Shown in pieces: positions 12,401-24,900 of a DNA stretch of 64,000 nucleotides; the first letter of the stretch is position 1, and each line of letters opens with the position of its first letter. This stretch comes from Eucalyptus grandis (Eukaryota; Streptophyta; Magnoliopsida; Myrtales; Myrtaceae): assembly GCF_016545825.1 (NCBI RefSeq), contig NC_052620.1, forward strand, positions 42,098,620 through 42,162,619, read 5' to 3'. The notes beneath the pieces were generated by a model, which searched no databases, was not told where the DNA came from, and saw nothing but the letters and a program-made list of their open reading frames with translations. A program made the position numbers and the translations under genes.

Positions 12401-12475
12401 CTAAATGCAATGCTATGAAATGTAATTTTTATATGATGAGCAAGTAAGTAGCATGGTTAAAATTAGGTGTCAACA
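9471..12475 (+). mobile_element. Long solo LTR in exon 2 of UGT copy 1
   Basis: The insert begins TGTTGCGACC and ends GTGTCAACA, with a perfect 5-bp target duplication TCGAC (9466-9470 and 12476-12480) inside a conserved Asp codon run of the UGT (MEIDND). TG...CA ends, 5-bp duplication and a lack of any gag or pol over 3,005 bp identify a solo LTR. Its start is related to the inserts at 21979 and (inverted) 29306. A block of about 800 bp (11160-11990) is GC-rich and open in several frames, but looks like LTR sequence and not a gene. The length would fit a Ty3 LTR of the Tat/Ogre or Retand type; that assignment is inference. Confidence 0.88.
9984..10313 (+). repeat. 166-bp tandem duplication inside the long solo LTR
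   Basis: Two adjacent, nearly identical copies beginning CATGACACCTAG at 9984 and 10150 and ending in ACATAATCCT. The homologous LTRs at 21979 and 27001 show no obvious counterpart. Confidence 0.85.
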
Positions 12476-12666
12476 TCGACAATGATGTGAAGAGGGATGA
12501 AGTGGAAGGATTGGTGAGGGAGTTGATGGAGGGAGAGAAGGGGACGGAGATGAGGAAGAAGGCCATGGAGTGGAAGGCGAAGGCAGAGGAAGCAGTTATG
12601 CCCGGTGGGACTTCGTACAATAACGTGGACAAGCTCATCTCCGAATTACTCTCGTCCATTGATTAA

Positions 12667-15600
12667 CCCCTATAGATGGTTGAAGGTTTTTGGCCAGTTG
12701 GTCGATCGATTAGTAAATTGCTCCTTGGAGAATCTAAGTTAGATTTTGGAGAGGTCTAGCGAGCTTTGGTGTTGTATGCAATATGTTAGTGTCTTGCCCT
12801 ACGATCAATTCAATTGTTGAATGCAAGATCCAAGTTAGATGTTGAGTCTCATAAATGCGGACGCTTCAAGACTAAGATCTCCCTTCCTTCTCAATCATCC
12901 TTGGTAGGGGGATTGTTGGTGCGTCTGTACTAGTCCTCCAAGCCAGGGTACAGTACCTCAGGGTCGTGAACCGTCGGGAAAAACCGTTCATGTTGTTAAA
13001 TAATACAAAGTGTTGTCAATTGTAACGGTTTATCCGAGTTGTTTTCATATTGTTGTAAATTGATATGAGGTGGATTAGATCACATGCCATTATGTTGATT
13101 TATGATTGTTTAATGAGTGTTTTCAAGCCAGGGGAATCATTAGACGTGATCGAAATCATTGTACAGCAAGATCCATTTATAGCTAGTCATGTTGATTTGT
13201 GATTATTTAACAAGTGTTTTCAAGCCAAATGAATCACAGACATGGTCGAAATTATTGTACAGTAAGATCCTATTTATGACCAGCCATGTGTACCTTTCTT
13301 ACGAGTGCCATTGCTAGGAGTATAATGTGCTACATTAAGAGATGGATTTGTTAAATTTTGCAACTTTCGTAGTTGTCCATCTTCACACTGACTTGGTTTA
13401 ATGGGCACGTCCAGCTAGTTCTGTCCAAGTTGACTGGCCTTCCGAAGATATTATGAACCCCTCGTGTTGGTCTCGCTAGTTTGCGAAAACGTCTTATACA
13501 AATGAATCTCTATAGCGGGAAGTCAAGAAATTAAAGATGCTGAGAAGGTCTAATTCGTATGTTTCGGACTAATGACGTTTGTAAGCCCTATTTTGACCAA
13601 AATGAAGGTGGGATCTCCTTGCTGGACTAGAAGACAATAATCTCATACTCAGCTCTACAAGATATTCGACCAAAAAAAAAAAAAAAAAGAGCTCTTCAAG
13701 ATAATTGAGGACCCCATAATGTCCGACGATAGTTTCGGGAGAGATTCGAGAATTATAATGCACATGCGCCGTCCTGGAGTATGGATGGAGAAAAGAGAAC
13801 GAGACGAGGAGGTGAGTTGATGGAAGGTCGCTTTGTTGATTGGAGACCGCAGGTGTTGGCAACACGGAAAATTATCTAAAAAATCTCAACTTTATTATGT
13901 AAATGTCAACTCAATCATAAATATTTTAATTTGGTCAATTAGTTCAAAACTTTTTTATAATTACCAATCATTTTACTTAGTTGTAATTATTAATATGGAT
14001 GTCAGCCATCCCGTGTACATTGTGGCACTAGCGTGAACGATTTTTTTTATAATATTTTAAACAAATCTTGAATTTTTTATTATTACATTTTTCATTGTGG
14101 CTAGCTAGGATCGCGGCTCTCAACTAGGTCCTTGCAAAATATAGGAGAGGGCCATCTTGCTCCATGGTCTACAAGGGTGTTGGTCACCCTCGTTGGCAAT
14201 AGTGGGAAAGAAAAGAAAGGAAAAAAGGAAAAAAAATTGATAGTTAAAATTCAGAAAAATTTGAGAATAAAAAATTGTTCATGTGAAAACTTGGCGTCAC
14301 CAGCTATGCCAAATAGGATGGTCGGCATCGGCCTCAGTGATTTTTGAACAAAATTATTGGAAGGATTATATTGGTAATTGGTCAAAATGTTTATCAATAA
14401 AATAACTAAATTAAAAGGTTCATAATTAAATTGACACTCGCACAATAAATTTAAGATTTTTTTTTTTATAATTATCCTAGTATAGACACCATCAGGTACT
14501 TGACCAATTTGCCTCCACGTATCAAACAGGATTAACTTAAGTTTGGGCCGCATGGCAAGTGCAATTAGGCCATTTTATTCCCCTTCTCTTTCAACCCAAG
14601 TTGCCAAACTTGTACTTAGGTTTCGAAATTCGCCGCTTAAGCTTCCTTCTTTAAAACATTTATTTCGCCCTAAGTATAAGATGGAGCATTTGAGACAACA
14701 ACATGAACTTAGATTACACAAACTATATATTGTGTTATCAATTACGTATTTTCCAGAAAGGATATTCCTTTGCTTTCAAATTCCGTTGTGGTATGTGTTA
14801 GATTAGGTTTCCTCACAAATCGAATTTTAGATAATATATTCATTGCGGAAGAGCTAGCATGTACTTGTCTTCTCTTGTAATACTTACACGTACCCAACTA
14901 TTTGTAATTTAGTCTTTGTACATATAGTTGAATGAACTGTGTTCAAGCCAACTTTAGGTATGCTACTAAAGGCCGAGGCAAATTTTCAAGTGATACTACT
15001 CCGAAGATCACGTGCTTTCATCATTTCGCATGGTATGTTTTTTTTTTTTCTTTTTTAATATTATTCACCCATCTTTTGACCAACCCCACATATAAAGAGT
15101 GATATAAAAGCACACATAAACTGGGAAAATTACTAAAAGAATCCTAAACATTTTCACTAATTTAATCTTAAATCTATTAAGTCTATCCAATCAAATTTGG
15201 CCACCAGAGCTAAAGGAAGGAGGAGGGAATAGGAGAAAATAAAAAAATAAAAGGGAAAAAAAGATTAAAAATAATAAATAATTCAAAAATATTATCAAAA
15301 AATTATAGGGCGACATCCACGTTAGTGTTGACTAGCTAAATTTGATTGGATAGATTGAAATGACATAATTGCAAAAGGTTTACAATTCAATTGGCCAAAA
15401 AATAAGTTTATGACTGAATTGGCATAATTGTACTCGGTCTAGAACTTTTTTGGTAATTTTTTTCACTAAGCTAGTCTCATAAAATTATAAAGTAAGAACC
15501 ATAATTAAATATTAGAAAAGAAAGTGTTTAATTCAGCAGTATATCAGAACCCGCAACATCACGTATCGCAAGATACCAATTTCATCGATGAATCTGTCTG
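12667..15600 (+). other. Intergenic spacer, no gene seen
   Basis: UGT 3' flank and AT-rich intergenic DNA. Short open frames here are disrupted or shared with the repeated spacer at 30146-33510 without codon-level conservation. A 16-bp A-run lies at about 13673-13688. I see no RNA gene and no mobile-element ends that can be closed. Confidence 0.6.
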
Positions 15601-15619
15601 TACAAGTAGCATTATTCGC

Positions 15620-15657
15620 TTATAAAAAGAGTCGGAGGCTCTTCTTCCACGAAAACA

Positions 15658-15697
<40 letters not shown>
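15620..15697 (+). promoter_or_regulatory. UGT copy 2 core promoter and (GA)n leader
   Basis: TTATAAAAAG at 15620-15629 is a TATA box. It is followed by a CTCTTCTTCC motif and a (GA) repeat of about 34 bp that ends at the ATG at 15698. The arrangement is the same as upstream of copy 1. Confidence 0.65.
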
Positions 15698-15701
<4 letters not shown>

Positions 15702-17893
15702 TTCATCCTCAAGCGGGAGAGAAGCCTCATGCAGTATGCATCCCATTCCCAGCACAGGGCCACATAAACCCCATGCTCAAACTGGCCAAGCTCCTTCACC
15801 ACAAGGGCTTCCACATCACCTTCGTCAACACCGAACACAACCACAAGCGCTTGCTCCGGTCGCAGGGGCCCCACTCCCTTGACGGACTGCCCCACTTCCG
15901 CTTCGACATGATCCCCGATGGCCTCCCGCCCTCGGACGCCGACTCCACCCAGGACATCCCCTCGCTCTGTGCTTCTCTATCTGAACACGGGCTATCGGCG
16001 TTTAGGAGTCTTCTCCTGAAGCTCCGAGAGCAATCCCAAGACGGTGTGGCGCCCCCGGTCACGTGTATCGTGTCCGACGGCGGGATGGCGTTCACTGTGG
16101 ATGCTGCCGAGGAGTTGAAGATTCCTGAAGTTGTGTTTTGGACGCCCAGTGCTTGCGGGGTGTTTGGCTGCACTAAGTATCGTCGTCTTGTCGAGGATGG
16201 TTTTACGCCCCTGAAAGGTCCGCACTCCATGTTATATTTGTCAAAGAAGGATTAAATTATTTTAGTTTTTTTAAAACTTTTTTTCACCAAAAAATATTTG
16301 CCGCTACATATTTTGGAATTTGGACGTTTCTCAGTTCCCTACGTACTTCTTTTGCTTAGCTTTTTGTTTCTTCCCGTCCTTCGTTTACATTTCGAAAGAA
16401 GACTAATTTTATTTTTCATACATGGCATGAGCATAAAAGAAAAATATTTCATTTTAGTTAATTTAGTCATAAACCTCTTAATAATTTATTAACTTAGTTC
16501 TTCATGTCAATTTTCATTGAGAGAAATGCAAAGACACTAAATCTTTTAGTAAGATGTTTACTATAAATGATCCGGCAAGACCACGTTGGGGGGGGGGATA
16601 TAGGTCGATCACTTTAGTTTAGGTCATCGGATGCGATACTGCATATACTAATGAGCAAATTTTAATAAGAAATTATAGTATATTTAACGTAGTGCTAGGA
16701 TAAAAGTTACATACAAATACTAGTTTAAAGCGTCACTATTTGTGTCCGAACAACGAAAAAACATAGCTCATATAATCAACCCCCCAAAGACATATGAACA
16801 CTTCGCGATTTTGTATACAAATCTTACCTACGGTTTGGATCCCTAGCATGATTGCTAGGGAAATTGAAAGGTGATTCTGTGATAAACTGCAGATCTATAT
16901 TTGAACAGTATTCTTGATAGTTCTATCTACCCTTTGTTCGTGGCGTAACTCTTTGTTTTATGATGATGACAGACCCAACCTACTTGTCGAATGGATATCT
17001 GGAGACCATGGTGGGCTGGACTTCAAGCATGAAAAGCATTCGCCTGAGAGACATCCCCACCTTCATCCGAACCCTAGACCACCAAGATATCATGCTCAAC
17101 TTCGTCATCCAAGAAGTCGAGAGATCTTCCAGGGCTTCCGCAGTCATCCTCAACACCTTCGACACCCTTCCTGGAGTCTCTATCCTCCGTCTTTCCCCAC
17201 ATCTACACCATTGGGCCGCTCTAGCTCCTTGCCGACCAGATCCAAGACGAAGCCCTGAGATTGGTAGGGGGGAACTTATGGAGAGAGGAGCCCGAATGCT
17301 TGCCATGGCTTGACTCGAAGGAGCCTGGCTCGGTGGTGTACGTGAACTTCGGCAGCATCACGGTTATAACAGCTGGCAAGCTGACTGAGTTTGCATGGGG
17401 ACTGGCTAACAGCCAGAAGCCATTCCTGTGGATCATAAGGCCGGATCTTGTGGCGACCGAGTCGGCTGTGTTGCCACTCGAGTTCGCGGAAGAAATCGTA
17501 GGCCGAGGGATGCTGGCACGCTGGTGCCGGCAGGAGGACGTCCTGAAGCACCGGGCGATTGGAGGTTTCCTGACGCATAGCGGATGGAACTCGACACTTG
17601 AGAGCCTCTGTGGTGGCGTGCCGGTGATATGCTGGCCGTTCTTTGGGGACCAGCAGACTAACTGCCGGTATAGCTGCACGGAGTGGGGGATCGGGATGGA
17701 GATCGACAATGACGTGAAGAGGGACGGAGTGGAAGGATTGGTGAGGGAGTTGATGGAGGGAGAGAAGGGGAAGGAGATGAGGAAGAAGGCCATGGAGTGG
17801 AAGGCGAAGGCAGAGGAAGCAATTATGCGCGGTGGGACTTCGTACAATAACGTGGACAAGCTCATCTCCGAAGTACTCTCGGCAATTGATTGA
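15698..17893 (+). pseudogene. UGT85-type glycosyltransferase copy 2, lightly damaged
   Basis: Exon 1 is 15698-16217 (173 codons plus 1 nt) and is fully open. It contains the catalytic His22 in PAQGHIN and Asp127 in the IVSDGG motif, equivalent to the His/Asp pair known in UGT85H2. The intron is 16218-16972 (GT...AG) and exon 2 is 16973-17893. Exon 2 has an 11-bp deletion after NTFDTL (near 17167) and an ancestral-frame CAG-to-TAG change at 17222-17224. The rest is open and carries a complete 44-residue PSPG box at 17522-17653 (WCRQEDVL...HSGWNS...FFGDQ), whose final Gln is typical of glucose donors. Undamaged length would be about 484 residues, normal for UGT85. Promoter and splice sites look intact, so a truncated transcript is possible. 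Confidence 0.92.
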
Positions 17894-19188
17894 CTACTAT
17901 AGATGGCTGAAGGTTTTTGGCTAGTTGGTCGATCAATTAATAAATTGCTCCTTGGAGAATCTAAGTTAGATTTTGGAGAGATCTAGCGAGCTTTGGTGTT
18001 GTATGCAATGTGTTATTGTCTTGCCCACCGATCAATTTGATTGTTGAATGCAAGACCCAAGTTAGATGTTGGAGTTCAGACTTCCTGTGCGCTATACATG
18101 CATGCATGGCCGTGTGCAAAGAATTAAGTCTTTGTTATCTTCACTCGCTCTGGATATAATAGAACTATAATAGAACTTGTTCAGTTCATCAAGCTTGTGC
18201 TCCATACATAGCATTTACCACTACTACTTTGGATGCAGAAAAGATATTAAAGACATAAAATATCAATCATGCTATTCCTTAAGTGATAATGCGATTTAAG
18301 ACCTCCATGATAGAAAAGGTTTGTACATTCCAACCAAAAGTAGGGCTGCTCATGCAAATTTTAAAACCATATAGAATGTAGATGGATCTCGAGTGTAATT
18401 TCTTTCACTTCCAATTCTTCCATTTGTCGTTGTTTTACCGATTTTTGTGGGAAAAAGGAAATGGGAGGACATAATTTTACAAACAATCCATTTTCTACGG
18501 ATTCGAAGGTTTTGAAGCAAAAAATTAAACACGTAATTATTTTGAGAAAGATATACGTTGTATCTTAACGAGTGATATACATGAAGTTTATCCTGTAGAT
18601 AACAAATGCAGTGTCTCAAGTACATATACTTGTTCGAGTGATCTTTCACTTTTCTTGTATGTCAAATCATCTAAATATACTCACATCAAGCCATAACATG
18701 GCTCACCAAACTGAGAAAATTGATCAGTTGGACGAATCCATGCTACTCTCCATTTGATGATTTAAAAAATATATATTTTAAATTAATTATCTAGACCGCT
18801 TAAATAAATAAATCAATAAATAATATTTGCTTAGACATTAATTATTACCAGTAATGAAAATATTTTCTATGAAGTGATACAAATAATCATTTTAAGGAAA
18901 ATGTTCTTCATATAATTTATTTTGTAGAAATAAATGGAACCCAAGTCACATAAATCATGCGACTAAAAGAAAAAAATCACATAAATTACCATATCATGTA
19001 GGTTCCGGTATACCCAACAAAATATTCAATGACCAATTAACAATGTGCATGCGTGAAAAATATTCTATGTTATGATTAGAACATCGAGTAGAAAGTATCT
19101 GATACACTTTTCTCCGTAGCTTCATTGATCATTAATAATCTGGAAGTCCAATAGATTTGCATAATCCCTAAAGTTTGATACAACTCCC
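17894..19188 (+). other. 3' flank of UGT copy 2, no gene seen
   Basis: Repeated downstream of copy 4 (35448-36721) with many small differences. AT-rich, with no sustained reading frame. The first 200 bp probably include the UGT 3' untranslated region. Confidence 0.55.
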
Positions 19189-19583
19189 AAATTTCATAGT
19201 CATTCCCTTTCAAGTTTCCAATAAAATAAGAAATGGATTGATAATTGCAAGACTAGTCCAATGGGTTGAACCACGCAAACAGACAAAACTAGTTGAAAAA
19301 CACAACGAGACAAAACTGCATAGACCTATTTAATTAGTAGCATCTCCACGATACTCGCCTTTTACAAAGACAAAGGAAACAAAACAAGAATCACAAAAGG
19401 CATATAAAATGCTATAGTTCAATTCATTCATCTTTGACTATTTCGCCATCTATCGTTTTCGTCTTTAATACGGCAATGTCAACTAAGGTTCTAATTTCAT
19501 CACATAGTCGTCACACTCAATCTTTCGTGCTGCGATTTTAGGTACGGTTAATCTGATTGAATACGAACCTCAATGATGTGAAA
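19189..19583 (+). repeat. 395-bp direct repeat, left copy
   Basis: Runs from AAATTTCATAGTC to GATGTGAAA and is repeated at 20641-21035, with only two base differences noticed (near 19447 and 19549). The paralogous unit at about 36722-37080 has a single copy. Confidence 0.92.
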
Positions 19584-20640
19584 ATTTAGTGCCAAAAAGT
19601 CCTAAACCTTTTTGCCTTTGTGCCAATTTAGTCCTAAACATTTTTTCGGTGCCAATTCAGTCCTAAACCTTTTTAAGTTGTGCCACTTCAGTCCTTTTCG
19701 GCAATTTTGACCGGATTTTGCTGACTGGACGCCGGCCGGCTGACGTGGCCTGATCGGCGCGACGTTGACAACTTTTAATAATACTTTAATATTTTTTATT
19801 TTTTTAAATATTTTTTATTTTAAAATATTTTTATTTTATTTTTATTTTTATTTTTTTTTGTCTTTTTCCTCCAGCCGGTGGCCGGACCCAGCGACCGGCC
19901 ATAGGCGATCGCCGGCGAGGGCGAGGCCGACCTCACCGGATCTGCGAGGTCGAGCCTCGCCGGCCATCGCCCATGGCCGCCTCGTCGAATCCGGCCATGG
20001 GCGATGGGCGAGGCTCGCCTCGCCGAATCCGGCGAGGTCAAGCGTCGCCGCCCTCGCCCGACCTCGCCGGATCGGGCGATGGGCGAGGGCCGGCGAGGCT
20101 CGACCTCGCCGGATCCGGCGAGGGCAAGCCTCGCCCATGGTCGCCTCGCCGAGATCGGGCCATGGGCGAGGCTCACCCTTGCCCGGCCTCGCCGGATCTC
20201 GGCGAGGCGAGCTCGCCCATGGCCGGCGAGGCTCGACCTCGCCGAGATCCGGCGAGGGCGAGCCTCACCTATGGCCCGATCGGCGGCGGCCATGGGCGAA
20301 GCTCGCCCTCGCCAAATCCGGCGAGGTCGGCCTCGCCCTCGGCGCAATCGCTTACGGCCGATCACCGAGACCTCGGCGGCCGGGCCGGAGGAAAAATAAA
20401 AAAATAAAAAAATAAAAAAATATTAAAAGTATTTAAAAAGTATTTAAAAAAAAATATTATTAAAAGTTGTCCACGTCGGCACCGATCATGCCACGTCAAC
20501 CAGCCGCGTCCCGTCGGCAAAAATCTGGCTAAAATTGGCCGAAAAGGATCAATTCTTAGGACCGAATCGGCACCAAAAAAATGTTTAGGACTAAATTGGC
20601 ACAAAAACAAAAGGTTTAGGACTTTTTGCACTTTTCCCCC
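19584..20640. mobile_element. MULE-like non-autonomous element, GC-rich core
   Basis: About 1.06 kb with long inverted subterminal repeats built from GTCCTAAACC, GTGCCAATTTAG and similar words. The right end, reverse-complemented, reads GGGGGAAAAGTGC. The left end is imperfect. The centre (19870-20370) is GC-rich, with many copies of CTCGCC/GGCGAG. Long frames are open on both strands because of this repeat and are not genes. It sits exactly between the two 395-bp repeats and is absent from the paralogous site near 37.08 kb. Confidence 0.75.
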
Positions 20641-21035
20641 AAATTTCATAGTCATTCCCTTTCAAGTTTCCAATAAAATAAGAAATGGATTGATAATTGC
20701 AAGACTAGTCCAATGGGTTGAACCACGCAAACAGACAAAACTAGTTGAAAAACACAACGAGACAAAACTGCATAGACCTATTTAATTAGTAGCATCTCCA
20801 CGATACTCGCCTTTTACAAAGACAAAGGAAACAAAACAAGAATCACAAAAGGCATATAAAATGCTATAGTTCAATTCATTCATCTTTGACTATTTCGCTA
20901 TCTATCGTTTTCGTCTTTAATACGGCAATGTCAACTAAGGTTCTAATTTCATCACATAGTCGTCACACTCAATCTTTCGTGCTGCGATTTTAGGTACGAT
21001 TAATCTGATTGAATACGAACCTCAATGATGTGAAA
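20641..21035 (+). repeat. 395-bp direct repeat, right copy
   Basis: Starts immediately after the CCCCC end of the MULE-like element and continues, after GATGTGAAA, into single-copy flank (TCTTAATTTC) that matches the paralogous downstream flank at 37079. Confidence 0.92.
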
Positions 21036-21978
21036 TCTTAATTTCTCTTTCTTCTTTTCCATTTTTTACAAAGACGCGGTCTAAATAGTTTATCCTAGCT
21101 AACTATATCGCTAAGTACTATACTTAATATACGTACCATACCAATAAAAGGGTCTTGCAAATTGCACTCTTTTTTTTCCCACTTAATTACTTAATAAGTG
21201 TGTTACGACGATATTTTCAAGGAAATGTAATCATGTTTTACTTCATTATTTTCTTTTTATCCCTTTGTAGGCATCAGTCGGCTCTTTTTGTCTTCATATG
21301 CCAGTTTTTTTTTTCCCCAAGCAAATCTTCGTATGCCAACTTCGAAGCGCACTAATCAACGTCAGGTGAGCATGGCTAGTGGATTTGGTGCTATTTAATA
21401 GTTAGATATGCAATAATTTCCAGACATTAGCCGAAGAAAATATATATTTTGTTTCGTCCTTGCGTGGCACATGATTTGCCGGCCTCTTCGATGTTGAAGC
21501 ATATCCCATACATGCTATTATCTAAGAATTGTTCGGTCGGATCCAATCAATTGCGTTTGAAAGTAAAAAGAACCATCATAATGTTTCGATAATCAAAGAA
21601 CCTTCATACTAGCCGACGATCATGGGAAACATTGTAAATTTGATAATATTTCCATATTGGCGGTGCAGACACGTTTCTAATGCTTGACTCGTCCAAAGTA
21701 CTATGTTTTTTCAGGTTAGGTGAGCGCCTAGCGGGCACTTGTCCTAAATATTGATTAGACCTATTCCCGGACTAGGGGAGGCGCGTATGGTCCCTAAACA
21801 TGGAGAGTAATTCGAAAAATGAAAATTATAGGGACTATCGTCCTACCCTCCATTTTCTGAACATGTATTGCAAACCCTCTGTCTATGGTGGAGAAATGGT
21901 GTTACTAGTCTTTCACCATGAGCGTGCATACACTCAAAAAAGGAGCAAGTGGAAGAATTGCATAAGCACATTAAACCA
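21036..21978. other. Intergenic DNA, nothing assigned
   Basis: AT-rich with scattered short frames. The first 100 bp continue the segmental duplication. No coding, RNA or repeat feature could be supported. Confidence 0.5.
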
Positions 21979-24900
21979 TATCGCGACTTACCCTCGTGAG
22001 GAGAGAATAGGTTTATGAGTATTACCTAAAGATCGGGCTTGGAGCCCATGATCAAGCACGAGCTTTCTCAAGTTCATATCTCGCGCGACACTAGAGAATT
22101 CATAGGAATTTTGTAATAAAGAGTCACCACTAGCCTATTGGGGTTGGTTAGACTTACTTCCTACACAACCAGAGAATCTAAATTCGAGGACTTGATTACA
22201 CTAATTAACCAATTAATACCATTTCGGTATCTAATCTTCATCATCAGACAATTTGAATTGATTTTATACTTATCTACTAACATATGTGATTACACGAGTA
22301 CATAATCATTAAAATAGCAATTAGCAGTCAATGAAAGCATTTAAATAAATTGCATGGGAGAGCAAAGATTTTACATCAAAGAAAATATAAATACTAATCC
22401 TAACTAGATTAAAGGAAAGCCAAAATTAATATACCAAAATTGCACAATAAAAGGTATTCATTTGAGTAGAATTCTTAATTGAAAGACTTCCAGTTTTTAG
22501 GAGAAAATAAACCAAGAGATTAATTTTAACCTTTTTGAAGATTTTCTTTTTTCAATTTTTTTTAGAATTTTTGGATTTTTTTTTGGAAAAATTTAATATT
22601 TGAATTTTCCAAAACCTTTTGATTTTTATTTTTTTGGTGTCTTTCTAATCACTATTGAAATTTTTAGAATTTTCTGAATTTTGGAATTTTATCGGGATTT
22701 TTAAATTTTCCTTAATTTTCTTTTTCCATTAATTTTAAAAAAAACTCGAATTTTCAATAATTTCTTAAATTTTTGCATTTTTTAATGTTCTTTGAATGTT
22801 GTTGAATTTTCGAAATTTTTGAATTTTTATTATTTTTCTAAGTTTTTTATTTTTTTTTTTTTTGAATTTTTGAATATATTTTTCATATTTAATATTATTA
22901 TATTCGGAAAACGGGTTTGGACCGGGCAAACCCGATCCGACCTGCTAACCAGATCCAATGACCCGAACTTACCTTAAAAAAGACAAAACCTATTTTAAAA
23001 ACCTTTTTTGCTTTTTTTAAATAATAATAAAAATAATATTTTTTAATTAAAATTTTTTATTATTTTTTGTGTTTTCTACTGCACTTCCCTCTCCCCCTCG
23101 ACGACTCCTCTCCACACCGGAAGCCAACATTTGCTTTCTTTACTCTCTCTGTTTTTTTTTTTTTAACTTTTTGCTGCACTTTTATTTCTCTTGCTTTTTT
23201 CTTTTGTTTTTTTTATTTGTCCCTTCCCTGTGCCCATCTTCTTCCTCGACGATCTTCCTCAACAAGCTCCCGCCCTCACCCAAGCTCCTACGTTTCTAGA
23301 GAAACCTCGTCCAAATCTCAAGCCATCGCTGAGCTACTACCCTTCACCGGTCGTACACCTCGACCACCACTCGTCGGCTGACCTCCCTGTCAATTTCCTT
23401 TTGTCATCGGACGGCCATTATCGGCCACAAAGCATGAAACACAAAACAATGTAAATGATGACAGGGGCGGTGGGCCGATGGCAGCGAAACGATCGAAAGA
23501 CCAACGCCTGGGAAATGCTAATCACAAAAATGACATCTCAACTAAACAAATCGACCTATGGATATTCAGTTTTGGCCAAAAAGTAGGGGTGGTAAATGGG
23601 TGAGTTAGACCGAGTATGGGTTGGATCGAAAATGGGTCGACCCATATTTGACCTATTTAACTCGTTTTGACCCATATTCTTGTAGTGTAAATCTAATGAC
23701 CCATACCCAACCTGACCTGTACTCGACTCATACCCAACCCGACTCGTATTGCTAAAACTTACTTATTGTTAAAATATTTTTATGCAATACAAATTTAATG
23801 GAAAAATTTTATAACTCTTTTTAAAATATTTTTTTAAAATCGAAGTTTTAATTTTTAAAATAAAATTTTAATATTTTTTATTTTAAAAATATATATTTTT
23901 ATTTTTATTTTTTAAAATATCATTTTAAATTTTTAATAATAATTTTCTTCATCTTCTTCTTCGGTCGGCCGCCGGCCACGATGACAGCCGGTGACTGGCC
24001 ACAGGTGAGATCGAACTCGCTGGCGTCGGGCGGGGCTCTACCTCGCCGATCTGGCGAGGTCGACCCCCTGACGCCGGCGAGCTCGACCCTCGCCAATTGT
24101 CGGTGAGGTCGAGCGGGGCCTCGGCCTCGCCAGATATGGCGAGATTGAGCCCCGCCTAATGCCGGCGAGCTCAAGCCTCGCCTCGCCTCGCCTGATGCCG
24201 GTGAACTTGAGCCTCGCTCGATGCTGGCGAGCTCGAGCCTCACCCGACGCCTGCGACCTTTAAGGGAGCGGCGGAGGTGAGCCTCAGAGGCAGGCGGTGG
24301 AGGCGAGCCACAGCGGTGAGTGGCGAAGGCGAGCCGAGACGGCGAGTGGTGAAGGTGGCAAGTGGTGGAGGCGAGCGGCGGAGGACGAAGGTCGAAGGGC
24401 TGTCGCTGACTCAACGAATGTGAATATATTTTAGGTTTTAAAAATGGGTCGAAATTGGGTCAGAACATGTGATCGATTTTCGACTCATATAAAATTGAAC
24501 TTAAAATGGGTTGAACGTGGGTTATGACCCATTACAACTTCATAACCTACGTTCGACCAATTTGTGAAAAATATGAGTGCAAAATAGGACCTCTACTAAA
24601 AGGGCAAAAGCAAAACTAGATCTCGGTGAAGCATTTCATCGAGCGGGTGGCATGCGACATCGAGTGAAGAGTTTCCGACTCAATTGAGACTTGAAACAGG
24701 GTCAGGATTCTCAGCAAACATCCAATAACGCCCAGCAACTTAGCTAAAGACCTATGGGGGCCGGAGTTCGTGTGAGCCTAATGGCCACGAACCCCAGCCC
24801 GGCGTACCCAAGAGGGGCAGTAAGGCAAAAACGGAACCTTACTAGTTCAAGCTTGAGGACTTCTACCAGGAGGGGTCGTTGGACGGAGCTCGCATGTGGC

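Larger units (their letters stand above)
5216..12666 (+). pseudogene. UGT85-type glycosyltransferase copy 1, pseudogene
   Basis: UGT85 enzymes move glucose from UDP-glucose to small acceptors in the cytosol. Exon 1 is 5216-5725 (GT donor at 5726) and exon 2 begins at 8746 after CAG, with the same phase-1 intron as copy 2. Exon 1 lacks one base just after the ATG, so the start is out of frame with the body. Further single-base losses occur near 5568 and 5648, and two bases are missing near 5711. Exon 2 lacks seven codons after the LET motif, then has TGA at 9267-9269, a TAG at the end of the PSPG box and a TAA soon after. Its HSGWNS motif has become HSRWNL. A 3,005-bp solo LTR (9471-12475) splits the exon; the last 60 or so codons lie at 12476-12666. 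The acceptor cannot be predicted. Confidence 0.92.
12476..21140 (+). repeat. Tandem segmental duplication, unit 1
   Basis: From the tail of UGT copy 1 through the spacer, UGT copy 2 and its 3' flank, this DNA is repeated at 29852-37179. Landmarks recur in the same order: the GGGGGATTGTTGGTGCG phrase (12905 and 30355), the A-run before GAGCTCT (13672 and 32158), the TCCGAAGA spacer (15000 and 33482), the UGT gene, and the AAATTTCATAG block (19189 and 36722). Unit 1 keeps the promoter of its UGT gene; unit 2 does not. Confidence 0.88.

Noticed and set aside
12880..12960. GGGGGATTGTTGGTGCG, resembling a polypurine tract followed by an LTR start
   Set aside because: It occurs at the same place in both duplication units but has no pol upstream and no matching LTR end or target duplication downstream.
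15796..16230. 144-codon frame on the minus strand of UGT exon 1
   Set aside because: Shadow of the UGT coding strand; the plus frame carries the family motifs.
19765..20415. Long frames (up to 216 codons) on both strands, rich in Arg, Pro, Ala and Ser
   Set aside because: They lie in the GC-rich repeat core of a MULE-like element and are open on both strands at once because of composition.
23067..23454. Ser/Pro/Phe-rich frames around 104 codons that look like a signal peptide plus proline-rich protein
   Set aside because: Pyrimidine-rich LTR sequence, several overlapping frames equally open, no conserved start.
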